Positions 23,912-32,459 of a DNA stretch of 46,003 bases are shown piece after piece. Below the pieces are notes generated by a model, which did not search any database, was not told the DNA's origin, and saw nothing but the letters and a program-made list of their open reading frames with translations. Origin of the DNA: Chloroflexota bacterium (lineage in GTDB: Bacteria > Chloroflexota > UBA11872); assembly GCA_028874175.1 (NCBI GenBank), contig JAPPLN010000107.1, positions 1 through 46,003 of the forward strand, written 5' to 3'. Position numbers and translations under genes: made by a program. Numbering within the stretch: position 1 is the first letter of the stretch; every line of letters starts with the position of its first letter.

Positions 23912-25201
23912 ATGCCTGGCGCGTTCGCGGCCGTGCAGCGCACGCTGGCGAACGGCGTGCATCTGATCGCAACGCCGGTTCCGCATACCGCGGCAGTCAG
24001 CTTGCACGTGGCTTCGCGAGCCGGATCGGGCAGTGAGCCGTCCCAGTTGGGCGGCGTGACGCACTTCGTTGAACACATGCTCTTTCGTCATCGCTCGCAT
24101 GAACCGGGTGCATTCGCCTGCGCGATCGAGCGCCTTGGCGGGCAGATCAATGCGGCGACCGAGCCAGAACTGACGGTGGTCGGCAGCAAGGTTCCCGCCG
24201 AAGCCTGGCCTGACGCGCTTCAGATCGTGGCCCGAATGGTTCACGAGCCGGCGATGGACCCAGGCGAGATTGAGAAGGAACGCACCGTTATCCTGGATGA
24301 ACTGGCGTTGCTGGATGACCTGCCGGAAGAGTCTGCGCGCCGTTCAGTGCTGGCTAGGCTGTGGCCGGATCATCCTTTCGGCCGCGAAATCGCCGGCACG
24401 ACGACAACCGTGCGTTCGTTGACGCGCGACGCCCTGCTCCGGCGGGCTGCCGAGATGTTCGCCGGTCGCAACACCATCGTGAGTGTGGCGGGATCGCTGG
24501 ATCCAGCGGCGGCCTTGGATTTGCTCGCCAATGCGTTTGGCTCGGCGCCCGCCGGCTGCCGCGAGATCTATCCCGGGTTTCAGGCCAACGGCCAGGCGCC
24601 GGCAAGAGTCCAAGTCGTTCGGCGTGAGGCCGAACAAGCGTACTTTTCCATTGCCGGGTTCACGCCCGGCCGGACCAGTCATGACCGCTACGCGATGGAG
24701 CTGTTGGGTGCAGTTTTGGGTGCTGGATTCGGCGCTCGGCTGGTGCTGGAGTTACGGGAACGGCACGGCCTGGCCTACGACATCGGCGCCGATGTTGGGC
24801 ATTGCGGGGAACAGGGCGTTCTGTCGATCGACGGCGCGACCGATCCGGGCCAGTTGACAAGAGCCATTGCCATCGTTTTGGGCGAACTGTGCGATGTGGT
24901 CGAGCGAGGAATATCGGACGACGAGTTCGAACGAGCCCGCGCGTACGTTGTCGGAGGCCTTGTGCGGTCCCTGGAGGATTCTGCAGTTGTGGCGGCGTGG
25001 TTCGCCCGCGAGCAGGCCCTGGAACCGACGCCGCTCCCACCGGATGCGTTGATCAGGCGAGTGCGCGCTGTGACTCGCCACGACGTCAACACTGCCGCCC
25101 GAGCCTGCCTGGCGCGGGACTGGCCACTGATTGCCGTGGCCGGCCCGATGGGCGACGACGTCGAGATTCCCGCCGACCTGGTGCTGGAAGGCGTTGGTTG
25201 A
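23912..25201 (+). CDS. M16 family zinc metallopeptidase (429 aa)
   Basis: An insulinase-like zinc peptidase of the M16B (processing-peptidase) type. The inverted zinc motif H51-F-V-E54-H55 is intact, and the third ligand lies in the EIEKERTVILDE stretch near residues 119-130. A second, inactive M16 half (EAEQAYFSIAGF onward) makes up the C-terminal portion. ATG at 23912 was chosen over the TTG just before it; no ribosome site is clear. The next gene starts two bases after the stop, so the two are coupled. Its targets are unknown. Confidence 0.88.
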   Translation: MPGAFAAVQRTLANGVHLIATPVPHTAAVSLHVASRAGSGSEPSQLGGVTHFVEHMLFRHRSHEPGAFACAIERLGGQINAATEPELTVVGSKVPAEAWPDALQIVARMVHEPAMDPGEIEKERTVILDELALLDDLPEESARRSVLARLWPDHPFGREIAGTTTTVRSLTRDALLRRAAEMFAGRNTIVSVAGSLDPAAALDLLANAFGSAPAGCREIYPGFQANGQAPARVQVVRREAEQAYFSIAGFTPGRTSHDRYAMELLGAVLGAGFGARLVLELRERHGLAYDIGADVGHCGEQGVLSIDGATDPGQLTRAIAIVLGELCDVVERGISDDEFERARAYVVGGLVRSLEDSAVVAAWFAREQALEPTPLPPDALIRRVRAVTRHDVNTAARACLARDWPLIAVAGPMGDDVEIPADLVLEGVG

Positions 25202-25202
25202 C

Positions 25203-26633
25203 ATGCGGCCAAGCGAGGGCGCAGCTCTGGCGCGGCAGGCGCTGGCTGAGGGTGACTCGACGCTGGCCGGCTCAATTACGGAACGGCTGATTGCCGAATT
25301 CGCGAGCTACCCGCCCGCGCGGCTGGTGCGCGCGCTGCTCGCCGAGCAGGCCAACGATACCGATGCCGCCCTGGACGACCTACGCGCCGTTACCTCCGCC
25401 GAACCGACAAACGCCGAGGCGCGCGCCGCACAGGCCCGCCTGTTTCAACGCCGAGGCGATACCGACCGTGCGCGCATGGCCGCACGACAGTCCGTGGAAC
25501 TCATCCCCGGCGACCCGCCGGTGCTTGAGTCCGCCCTCGAGATTCTGAATGTCGAGCCCGCTTCACTGGAGACGAGCGCCGCGGTTCTGGCACGCGTTCA
25601 TCTCAACTGCGGCTGGCCGGACCTGGCGGAGCGCCACGCCCGTGTCGCCGTGAGCGAGAGTCCGGAGCGCGTGGATGTCCGCCTCACGCTGGCCGAAGCG
25701 TTGTGGCGGCTGGGACGACTTTCCGCCTGCGAGGCCGAGTGCCGGGTCGTCGCCGATCAGGCCGAGGAGTGCGTCCGCGCCGCCGTGATGCGTGCCCACA
25801 TACTCTCCGAACGAGGGCGCACCGCCGAGGGCCAGGAGCTCTTGGATCGAATAGGGCGGATCGACCCCGAGTTCAGGGAAGCGCGGGAGTTGCTGGGCAC
25901 TCTTGAAGTCCATCGGCTTGTGCTGCCAGGCATGGTTGAAATCGACTTGCCGCCGGAACTCGTCCGCCAATCCGATGGGACTGTCGAGGAGGTCGCAGAG
26001 CCGTCTCCCGCTGATGGAACTCATCCGGCGGCTCCGCCGGGCGCTGATCCCGCACCGGCGGAAGCCCAGACAATCGACGGGCCTGAAGGGCAGGCTGAGA
26101 CGCCTGGCGAATCCGCAGTCCAAGACCAGCCTTCGCAACCGGTGGATGACTTCCCAGAGTCTGAAGTCCAGAGAGACGCGGCCGGCAGCGTTTCGGTCAC
26201 GGGCGAGGAGGCCGCTGTCTCCTCCGGACAGCTTCGCCTCGATAAAGGTGCCGGAGAATTCGATTCGCCGCACCTGGCAAAGCCGACAGCGGATGATGCC
26301 GTAGCCATGGCTTCAGACGCCGCGGAGGAAGGCGTCGCGCCTACGGACGAACCAGCGGCGGGTGCTGCCTTCTCAACGTTTGACTGGGCGCGTCACTTGA
26401 TTGAGCAGTCGGAATGGACGGAAGCCGAGCGCCTGTTGACCGACATCGTCACGGCAAACGATCCCGACGTATCGCGAGTGGACGGATTGCTACTGGAAGC
26501 CGTGGCGCACCTGGAACTCCGCGGTTCGGCCTGGAAACTGCTGGGCGACCACTACATGCAAACCGGCCGCCCGCAGGCTGCCGCGGACGCCTACCTGCGG
26601 GCGGCAAATGTCGCAGGCCGATCGACAGAATGA
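25203..26633 (+). CDS. TPR-repeat protein with long acidic linker (476 aa)
   Basis: The first half (about residues 1-240) is Ala/Leu-rich helical with tetratricopeptide-like pairs (ARLVRALLAEQANDTDAALD, LAEALWRLGRLSACEAECR), suited to protein-protein contacts. A Pro/Glu/Ala/Ser-rich, probably disordered stretch follows (about 250-390). A second helical part ends with LGDHYMQTGRPQAAADAYLRAA, a clear TPR. No signal peptide is seen. The ATG at 25203 lies one base after the M16 stop. The end overlaps the next start (ATGA). Confidence 0.75.
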   Translation: MRPSEGAALARQALAEGDSTLAGSITERLIAEFASYPPARLVRALLAEQANDTDAALDDLRAVTSAEPTNAEARAAQARLFQRRGDTDRARMAARQSVELIPGDPPVLESALEILNVEPASLETSAAVLARVHLNCGWPDLAERHARVAVSESPERVDVRLTLAEALWRLGRLSACEAECRVVADQAEECVRAAVMRAHILSERGRTAEGQELLDRIGRIDPEFREARELLGTLEVHRLVLPGMVEIDLPPELVRQSDGTVEEVAEPSPADGTHPAAPPGADPAPAEAQTIDGPEGQAETPGESAVQDQPSQPVDDFPESEVQRDAAGSVSVTGEEAAVSSGQLRLDKGAGEFDSPHLAKPTADDAVAMASDAAEEGVAPTDEPAAGAAFSTFDWARHLIEQSEWTEAERLLTDIVTANDPDVSRVDGLLLEAVAHLELRGSAWKLLGDHYMQTGRPQAAADAYLRAANVAGRSTE

Positions 26634-26977
26634 CGTCCGCCTCAGACCTTCACGCGGGAATGCAGCGTCTGCCCGGCGTCACCGGGGCCGCGGTCTGGAG
26701 AGTTGGCGAGATACCGACCGGCGATCTCGGAGGACGGGGTGGGTCCATTGGCCCGGGACTGCTCTCCGCCAGCATCGGAACGATGGAGCAAGCCGTTGAG
26801 ACGACGGGCCTGGGTCAGATCGCGGAGATCTGGTTTGTGACCCAAGACACCCAATGCCTAGCGCTGCGGTCAGGACAATGGCAAGCCGTCGTGATCGGCG
26901 GACTCGATTTGGATGTGGACGGCGTTCGCGACGGCTTGACCAGCCTGCTCGCGGCGAACGATGAACCTGGCGCCTGA
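26630..26977 (+). CDS. Small roadblock/LC7-like protein (115 aa, tentative)
   Basis: The protein starts MTSASDLHAGMQRLPGVTGAAVWRV, with a GVxGAxV strand followed by a Gly-rich segment, a helix (MEQAVETTGLGQIAEI) and WFVTQDTQCLALRSGQW. This order, helix, strand, helix, two strands, matches roadblock/LC7 domains, which often partner small GTPases or sensory proteins. The assignment is by pattern only. Its ATG overlaps the TPR gene stop (ATGA), so the two are coupled and may form a complex. Confidence 0.6.
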   Translation: MTSASDLHAGMQRLPGVTGAAVWRVGEIPTGDLGGRGGSIGPGLLSASIGTMEQAVETTGLGQIAEIWFVTQDTQCLALRSGQWQAVVIGGLDLDVDGVRDGLTSLLAANDEPGA

Positions 26978-27005
26978 GGATGGGCGTCCACAGGAAGGAA
27001 GCCGA

Positions 27006-27461
27006 ATGGAACGGACTCTAGTCCTGCTCAAGCCCGACGCCCTGCAGCGCGCGATTGCGATGCAGATTTTGCAGCGGTTCGAACAGCGCGGGCTGCGGCT
27101 GATTGGGCTGAAGCTGGTGGCCGCGAGCGGTGAGCAGGCGAGCCAACACTACGCCGAGCACGAGGGAAAGTTCTTCTTCGATGGCCTGGTGGCCCACCTG
27201 CAGAGCGGACCCGTCGTGGCCGCCGTGCTGGAGGGCCCGGAGGCTATTTCGGTTGTGCGCGCGATGGTGGGGTCCACCCGGCCGCACGAGGCCGCGGCTG
27301 GCACGATTCGAGGGGATCTGGCGCTGGCCGGTCTTCGTAACCTTGTCCACGCTTCGGACTCGCCGGAGACCGCGGCGCGTGAGATTGCCCACTGGTTTTC
27401 ACCAGGCGAGGTGCTGGACTACGACCGGCCGCTCGATCAATGGGTCTATGAGTCAGACTGA
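27006..27461 (+). CDS. ndk: Nucleoside diphosphate kinase (151 aa)
   Basis: Transfers gamma-phosphate between nucleoside triphosphates and diphosphates through a phosphohistidine. ERTLVLLKPDA (2-12) is the typical N-terminus, TRPHEAAAGTIRGD (91-104) binds nucleotide, and NLVHASDSPE (112-121) carries the catalytic H115. The usual sequence is NxxHGSDS, so Gly is Ala here, a mild change. ATG at 27006 has AGGAAGGA upstream. Its position before sucCD fits a link between succinyl-CoA ligase output and the NTP pool. Confidence 0.95.
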   Translation: MERTLVLLKPDALQRAIAMQILQRFEQRGLRLIGLKLVAASGEQASQHYAEHEGKFFFDGLVAHLQSGPVVAAVLEGPEAISVVRAMVGSTRPHEAAAGTIRGDLALAGLRNLVHASDSPETAAREIAHWFSPGEVLDYDRPLDQWVYESD

Positions 27462-27467
27462 GAGCGT

Positions 27468-28598
27468 ATGAAGGTCCACGAATCTGACGCCCGCGCCATC
27501 TTCCGGCGTCACGGGCTGCCCGTGCCCGAATCGCGCCTTGCCTCGACGCCTGATGAGGCAACGCAAGCTGCCAGCGCCTTTGGCTGCCCTGTGGTGATTA
27601 AGGCCCAGGTGCTGGCCGGCGGACGCGGCAAGGCCGGCGGCGTGAAGCTGGCCAGTTCACCAGAAGAAGCTGGAGCGGCAGCGACACGAATCCTCGCGCT
27701 GACTATCAGCGGGGAGCCCGTGCGGCGGGTGCTGGTTGCGCCAGCCGTGGACATCGCTCGCGAACTCTATCTGGGCGTGGTGATCGACCGGACGGCCCAG
27801 TCCCTTGCGCTGATGGCCAGCGCCGAAGGCGGCGTCGACATCGAAGAGGTGGCGGCAACGAACCCGTCGGCAATCCTGCGCGTGCAGGTAGATCCGCTGG
27901 CAGGTCTGCCCGACTGGGAAGCCCGACATCTTGGATTCGCCCTTGGTCTCTCCGGCTCCCAGGTTCGACAGTTTGTGCGGGTTGCACAGGGGCTCGTAGA
28001 GGCCTTTGTCGACGTCGACGCGTCCTTGGCCGAAGTCAATCCACTGGTGGTCGACGAGGCCGGCGATTTACAAGCCATTGACGCGAAGCTGAACATCGAC
28101 GACAACGCGCTCGGCCGTCAGCGGGAGATTGAGCAACTCCGCGACCCACACGAGGAGAGCGACTCCGAGCGACGGGCGCGTGCGGCGGGGCTGAGCTACA
28201 TCAAGCTCGACGGCACGATCGGCTGCATGGTCAATGGCGCGGGGCTGGCCATGGCCACGATGGACGTGATCAAACACTACGGCGGCGAACCGGCCAACTT
28301 TCTCGATGTGGGCGGCGGGGCCGGCGTTGAGAAGATCACCACGGCCTTTGAGATCATCCTGGAAGATCCCAATGTGCGCGCGGTACTGGTCAACATTTTT
28401 GCCGGCATCACACGTGCCGACGACGTGGCCGCAGGCGTGATCGCGGCCCGCGCTCGCCTGACTCAGGACATTCCGCTTGTAGTTCGCGTGGCTGGCACGC
28501 GCGAGGCGGAGGCCCTGCAACTCCTTGAAGAGGCCGGGATTGGGGCCGAGCGTTCCATGGACTCGGCCGCCGCGCTCGTGGTTGAGGCGACGCGATGA
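27468..28598 (+). CDS. sucC: Succinyl-CoA ligase (ADP-forming), beta subunit (376 aa)
   Basis: An ATP-grasp protein that binds ADP/ATP in the reversible conversion of succinyl-CoA to succinate. [14 protein letters not shown] (44-57) is the grasp loop, AEVNPLVV the Mg site, and the C-terminal domain starts near [18 protein letters not shown] with FLDVGGGAG contacting the alpha subunit. Malate-CoA ligase has the same architecture and cannot be excluded, but the adjacent 2-oxoacid oxidoreductase favours succinyl-CoA. It starts seven bases after ndk and overlaps sucD (ATGA). Confidence 0.93.
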   Translation: MKVHESDARAIFRRHGLPVPESRLASTPDEATQAASAFGCPVVIKAQVLAGGRGKAGGVKLASSPEEAGAAATRILALTISGEPVRRVLVAPAVDIARELYLGVVIDRTAQSLALMASAEGGVDIEEVAATNPSAILRVQVDPLAGLPDWEARHLGFALGLSGSQVRQFVRVAQGLVEAFVDVDASLAEVNPLVVDEAGDLQAIDAKLNIDDNALGRQREIEQLRDPHEESDSERRARAAGLSYIKLDGTIGCMVNGAGLAMATMDVIKHYGGEPANFLDVGGGAGVEKITTAFEIILEDPNVRAVLVNIFAGITRADDVAAGVIAARARLTQDIPLVVRVAGTREAEALQLLEEAGIGAERSMDSAAALVVEATR

Positions 28599-29476
28599 GC
28601 ATATTGCTCGACGCGAGCACGAGGCTGGTTGTGCAGGGCATGACCGGAAGCCAGGGATCGTTTCACACGCGGCTGATGCGCGAGGCCGGCACGCAGGTCG
28701 TGGCCGGGGTCACTCCCGGCCGGGGCGGCGCGACCGTCGACGGATTAGAGGACGTGCCAGTCTTCAATACGGTCGCCGAGGCGACGCGGGCGACTGGCGC
28801 CAATGCCGCGTGCATCTTCGTGCCGGCAGCGTTTGCCGCCGACGCCATTCTCGAAGACGCCGCCGCCGGGCTGAACGTGATCGTCTGCCTGACGGAGGGG
28901 ATTCCCGTTTTGGACATGCTTCGGGTGATGCCGCGCGTCCGGGCATCCGGTGCGAACCTCATCGGTCCGAATTGCCCTGGCGTCACGACACCCGGGGACG
29001 GCGTTAAGGTTGGGGTAATGCCCTGGTCGGTACACTCGCCGGGACACGTAGGCGTCGTGAGCCGCAGCGGCACCCTCACCTATGAGGTGGTTCAGCACCT
29101 GACCGATCTGGGCGCCGGGCAGACCACGACGGTTGGAATCGGTGGCGATCCCATCATCGGCACGCGATTCGTCGACGTGCTGGCGATGTTCGAGGCGGAT
29201 CCGGCCACGCATGGAGTAGTCTTGTTGGGCGAAATCGGCGGTGACGACGAAGAACGGGCGGCCACGTATATCCGCGAGCGAATGACGAAACCCGTCACAT
29301 CGTTCATCGCCGGCAAGACCGCGCCCCCAGAACGCCGCATGGGGCACGCGGGCGCCATCGTGTCAGGATCGACCGGATCGGCGGCGGCCAAGGAGGCCGC
29401 GTTGCGAGCGGCAGGTGTGCTGATCGGAGAGACGCCAGAGCACGCCGCGCGACTGCTGGTGCAGCGATTACCGTAG
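28595..29476 (+). CDS. sucD: Succinyl-CoA ligase, alpha subunit (293 aa)
   Basis: Contains the CoA-binding Rossmann domain ([12 protein letters not shown], residues 13-24) and the phosphohistidine loop GHAGAIVSG with H251. [11 protein letters not shown] and SRSGTLTYE are the usual ligand and phosphate sites. Works with SucC. The length is normal. ATG at 28595 overlaps the sucC stop. The 108-bp gap to korA holds no clear terminator, so one transcript from ndk to korB is likely. Confidence 0.94.
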   Translation: MSILLDASTRLVVQGMTGSQGSFHTRLMREAGTQVVAGVTPGRGGATVDGLEDVPVFNTVAEATRATGANAACIFVPAAFAADAILEDAAAGLNVIVCLTEGIPVLDMLRVMPRVRASGANLIGPNCPGVTTPGDGVKVGVMPWSVHSPGHVGVVSRSGTLTYEVVQHLTDLGAGQTTTVGIGGDPIIGTRFVDVLAMFEADPATHGVVLLGEIGGDDEERAATYIRERMTKPVTSFIAGKTAPPERRMGHAGAIVSGSTGSAAAKEAALRAAGVLIGETPEHAARLLVQRLP

Positions 29477-29584
29477 GTAGGAGAGAGTCAGGCCGGTGAT
29501 AATGGGTGGTGTGCCGAGAGTTCCTGGAATCCTGCTGCCGCGCACGGCGGCCAGCCAATGCGACCACCGAGCAGCGAAAAGACC

Positions 29585-31444
29585 ATGAATGAAAACGCCC
29601 TCTCGTGGATGATTGGCGGTCCCGCCCTCACGGGCGGTGTCAACCGTTCGGCTGAGCTCTTTGCCAAGGCCTGCTCGAGGGCTGGTCTCTACGTGTTTTC
29701 GAATATCGAGTACCACTCGAACATCATGGGCCGCCATATCTCCTACCGGGTGCGCACCAGCGACACGCCAGTTCACTCCCACCTTGAGCACGTGGACCTG
29801 CTACTTGCGCTGGACGCCGAGACACTTTTTGGTACGCCCGAGTACCAGGACTACCAGCGCCACGGCGGCCACTTACATCGAGTAGCCCCGGACGGCGTGG
29901 TGATTCTGGACGCGAAAGCCAAGGTCGACCATTCCGCCATTGAGCGGGACGACATTCACGTGGTCGCCCTTGCCTATGACGACCTGGTGAGGGAGTCGGT
30001 CGAAGAACTGGGCGTGACCTACAACGCCCGGCGGCACAGCGTGATGCGCAACATGGTGCCGATCGGCGCCAGCTGTGCCCTGCTGGACTTCGATATCAGT
30101 CACGTGCTGTCGCTGGTAGCCGAAGTGCTGCCCGCGCACCGGCAGGACATGGTGGAGATGAACCGCCACGTCCTGCTGCACGCGGCGGAACAGGCTCGAC
30201 GCGCCTACGCCAAGGAAGAGTTCCACGTCACCCTGCGGCCGCGGCCCGAGCGCAGCGGCCACATGCTGATCAAGGGCGTTGACGCCGTAGGAATCGCCAA
30301 GATCCATGCCGGATGCGCGTTCCAGACGTACTACCCGATTGCTCCCGCGTCGGACGAGAGCGTGATGCTGGAAGGCCATCAGACGTCGTATCCCATCGTC
30401 GTTCTCCAGGCCGAGGATGAGGTTGCCTCGATGAACATGGCCGTTGGCGCGGCCCACGCGGGCGTCCGCGCTGCCACGTCAACTGCGGGTCCAGGCTTCA
30501 GCCTGATGGCGGAAGGGCTCGGCTTCGCATCGATCACCGAGGCCGCGGGCCCGGTCGTCATTCTCTGGCAGCGTGGTGGGCCGAGCACCGGCCTTCCAAC
30601 TCGCCAGTCGCAGCAGGACCTGCGGTTTGCCTTGCAGCCCGCCCACGGCGAGTTTCCCCATATCGTGGTCGCGGCGGGCGACGCCCGCGAAGCCGCGCGC
30701 ATCACCCACATGGCGTTCAACTGGGGGGACCGGTACCAGATGCCGGTTGTGGTGATGGCGGACAAGTTCATCGCAAACTCCCTGGTCACGCTGGACGACC
30801 TGGGGCTGGACGAACTCCCCATCGACCGCGGCGAGTACTGGACGCTGGAGATGAATGGCTCCGAGCCATATAGGCGACACCGCCTGACGGAGTCAGGAAT
30901 CAGCCCGCGCGCGGTGTTCGGAACCCCGGGCGGCCAGTATGTGACCACGAGCGATGAACACACGGAGCGCGGTCGGATCGACGAACAAGTCGAGAACCGC
31001 ATGGCGCAGATGGAGAAGCGCATGCAGAAGCTCGAGTTGGCCGCCGAGGAGATTCCGGCCGAATGGCAGTACGAGCTGGTTGGTCCGGACGACGCCGACG
31101 TGACGATCGTCGGCTGGGGTTCGACGCGCGGACCGATCGTGGATGCCCTGCCGGAGCTGGAGTCTCGGCACGGAATCTCGGCCAACTTCCTCCAGATTCG
31201 GCTCCTGCGGCCGTTCCCGGCCGCGGTCGTGCGGGAGACGCTGGAGCGAGCGCGACGAGCGATCGTGGTCGAAGACAACTACATGGGGCAGTTGGGCTTG
31301 CTGATCGCGGAGCAGACGGGGATTAAGCTTGAGCGAATGGCGCTGAAGTACGACGGACGCCCATTCTCGCAGGACGAAGTCGTTGAAGCCGTGTGCGAGC
31401 ACAATGAGGCCGACCTCGGTCGGCTGGTGCTCTCGCATCCATAG
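29585..31444 (+). CDS. korA: 2-oxoacid:ferredoxin oxidoreductase, fused gamma-alpha subunit (619 aa)
   Basis: With KorB it oxidises a 2-oxoacid, probably 2-oxoglutarate, to acyl-CoA and reduced ferredoxin (or the reverse). The N-terminal part (about residues 1-190) is the gamma domain (GGPALTGGVNRSAELFAKA), fused to the alpha domain. The motif usually written YPITP reads Y250-P-I-A253-P here. The domain ends with WGSTRGPIVDAL and a transketolase-C-like part. ATG at 29585 was chosen since homology starts there; ATG at 29558 is possible. The downstream korB starts 17 bases later. Confidence 0.9.
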   Translation: MNENALSWMIGGPALTGGVNRSAELFAKACSRAGLYVFSNIEYHSNIMGRHISYRVRTSDTPVHSHLEHVDLLLALDAETLFGTPEYQDYQRHGGHLHRVAPDGVVILDAKAKVDHSAIERDDIHVVALAYDDLVRESVEELGVTYNARRHSVMRNMVPIGASCALLDFDISHVLSLVAEVLPAHRQDMVEMNRHVLLHAAEQARRAYAKEEFHVTLRPRPERSGHMLIKGVDAVGIAKIHAGCAFQTYYPIAPASDESVMLEGHQTSYPIVVLQAEDEVASMNMAVGAAHAGVRAATSTAGPGFSLMAEGLGFASITEAAGPVVILWQRGGPSTGLPTRQSQQDLRFALQPAHGEFPHIVVAAGDAREAARITHMAFNWGDRYQMPVVVMADKFIANSLVTLDDLGLDELPIDRGEYWTLEMNGSEPYRRHRLTESGISPRAVFGTPGGQYVTTSDEHTERGRIDEQVENRMAQMEKRMQKLELAAEEIPAEWQYELVGPDDADVTIVGWGSTRGPIVDALPELESRHGISANFLQIRLLRPFPAAVVRETLERARRAIVVEDNYMGQLGLLIAEQTGIKLERMALKYDGRPFSQDEVVEAVCEHNEADLGRLVLSHP

Positions 31445-31461
31445 GAAGGGCATGGAGCAAC

Positions 31462-32409
31462 GTGGTAGTCGCTGACACCGAACGATTGACGGCCAAGACG
31501 TTTGGGGTTGAGGACTCGCATCCGGACTGGTGCGGCGGCTGCGGCGACTTCGGGATTCTGAGCGCGGTCAAGCAGGCCCTGGCCCAGCTTGGACGTCCGC
31601 CGCACGAGGTCGCTGTGATTTCGGGCATCGGCTGCGCCGGCAAGCTTCCGCACTACATCAACTCCTACGGCCTCCACACGCTCCACGGTCGGGCCCTCAA
31701 CGTGGCTACAGGCGTGAAGCTGGCGAATCAAAACCTGGAGGTTCTCGTGGCCGGCGGAGACGGCGACGGCTACGGCATTGGCGCCGGCTACTTGGTCAAC
31801 TCTGGTCGCCGCAACCTCAACATCGCCTATCTCATCCACAACAACGGGGTCTACGGCCTCACCAAAGGCCAGGCTGCTCCCACAATGCGCCGCGGCCAGA
31901 AGACCAAGGGAATGGCTGAAGCCGCTATTCAGGAGAGCGTTAACCCGATCGGTCTGGCAATCGCATCGGGTTACACCTTCATTGCGCGCGGCTACGCGAT
32001 GGCACAGCGGGATCTTGTGAGCCTGATTGTGCAGGCAGTCCGGCATCGGGGAACCGCGCTCATCGACATCCTGCAGCCCTGCCCGATCTACAACGACCTG
32101 ATGACGATTGATTTCTTCCGCGGCAGAGACGTGGGGCACAACCGCATCTATCGGCTGACGGACGAAGGCTTCGACGGTCGGGTGCACGACCCGAGCAACC
32201 AGGACGAAATCGTGGCCAAGCAGCAGGCCGCGATCGCGAAATCGTTTGAGTGGGGGGACCGGATCCCCACCGGGGTGCTCTATCAACTCGACGCCCCGAC
32301 CTACGAGGATGAACTGGCCGGTCGACTGCCGGAGCTGGGAACCAGCAGCCTGCTGGACCTGGCCTCGCCAGGACAGGACATCTCAAGGCTGCAGGACGCC
32401 TACCGCTAA
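31462..32409 (+). CDS. korB: 2-oxoacid:ferredoxin oxidoreductase, beta subunit (315 aa)
   Basis: Carries the thiamine diphosphate and the iron-sulfur cluster ligands. C24-G-G-C27 and C58 are candidate cluster cysteines, G99-D-G-D102 plus NNGVYGLTKGQ (127-137) is the ThDP-Mg site. The lysine in GLTKGQ is the form seen in two-subunit enzymes. It ends DLASPGQDISRLQ. GTG at 31462 is supported by GGAG five bases upstream. A bulged hairpin at 32414-32441 follows. Confidence 0.92.
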   Translation: MVVADTERLTAKTFGVEDSHPDWCGGCGDFGILSAVKQALAQLGRPPHEVAVISGIGCAGKLPHYINSYGLHTLHGRALNVATGVKLANQNLEVLVAGGDGDGYGIGAGYLVNSGRRNLNIAYLIHNNGVYGLTKGQAAPTMRRGQKTKGMAEAAIQESVNPIGLAIASGYTFIARGYAMAQRDLVSLIVQAVRHRGTALIDILQPCPIYNDLMTIDFFRGRDVGHNRIYRLTDEGFDGRVHDPSNQDEIVAKQQAAIAKSFEWGDRIPTGVLYQLDAPTYEDELAGRLPELGTSSLLDLASPGQDISRLQDAYR

Positions 32410-32413
32410 CACG

Positions 32414-32441
32414 CCGGCTCAGGTCAGCCTGAAACGGCCGG
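32414..32441 (+). terminator. Bulged hairpin after korB
   Basis: CCGGC-TCAGG, loop TCAG, CCTGA, a short bulge and GCCGG form a two-part stem four bases past the korB stop. There is no T tract, so termination is only possible. It separates korB from the tRNA gene. Confidence 0.3.
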
Positions 32442-32459
32442 TTCGCACGTAGCAGCGGG

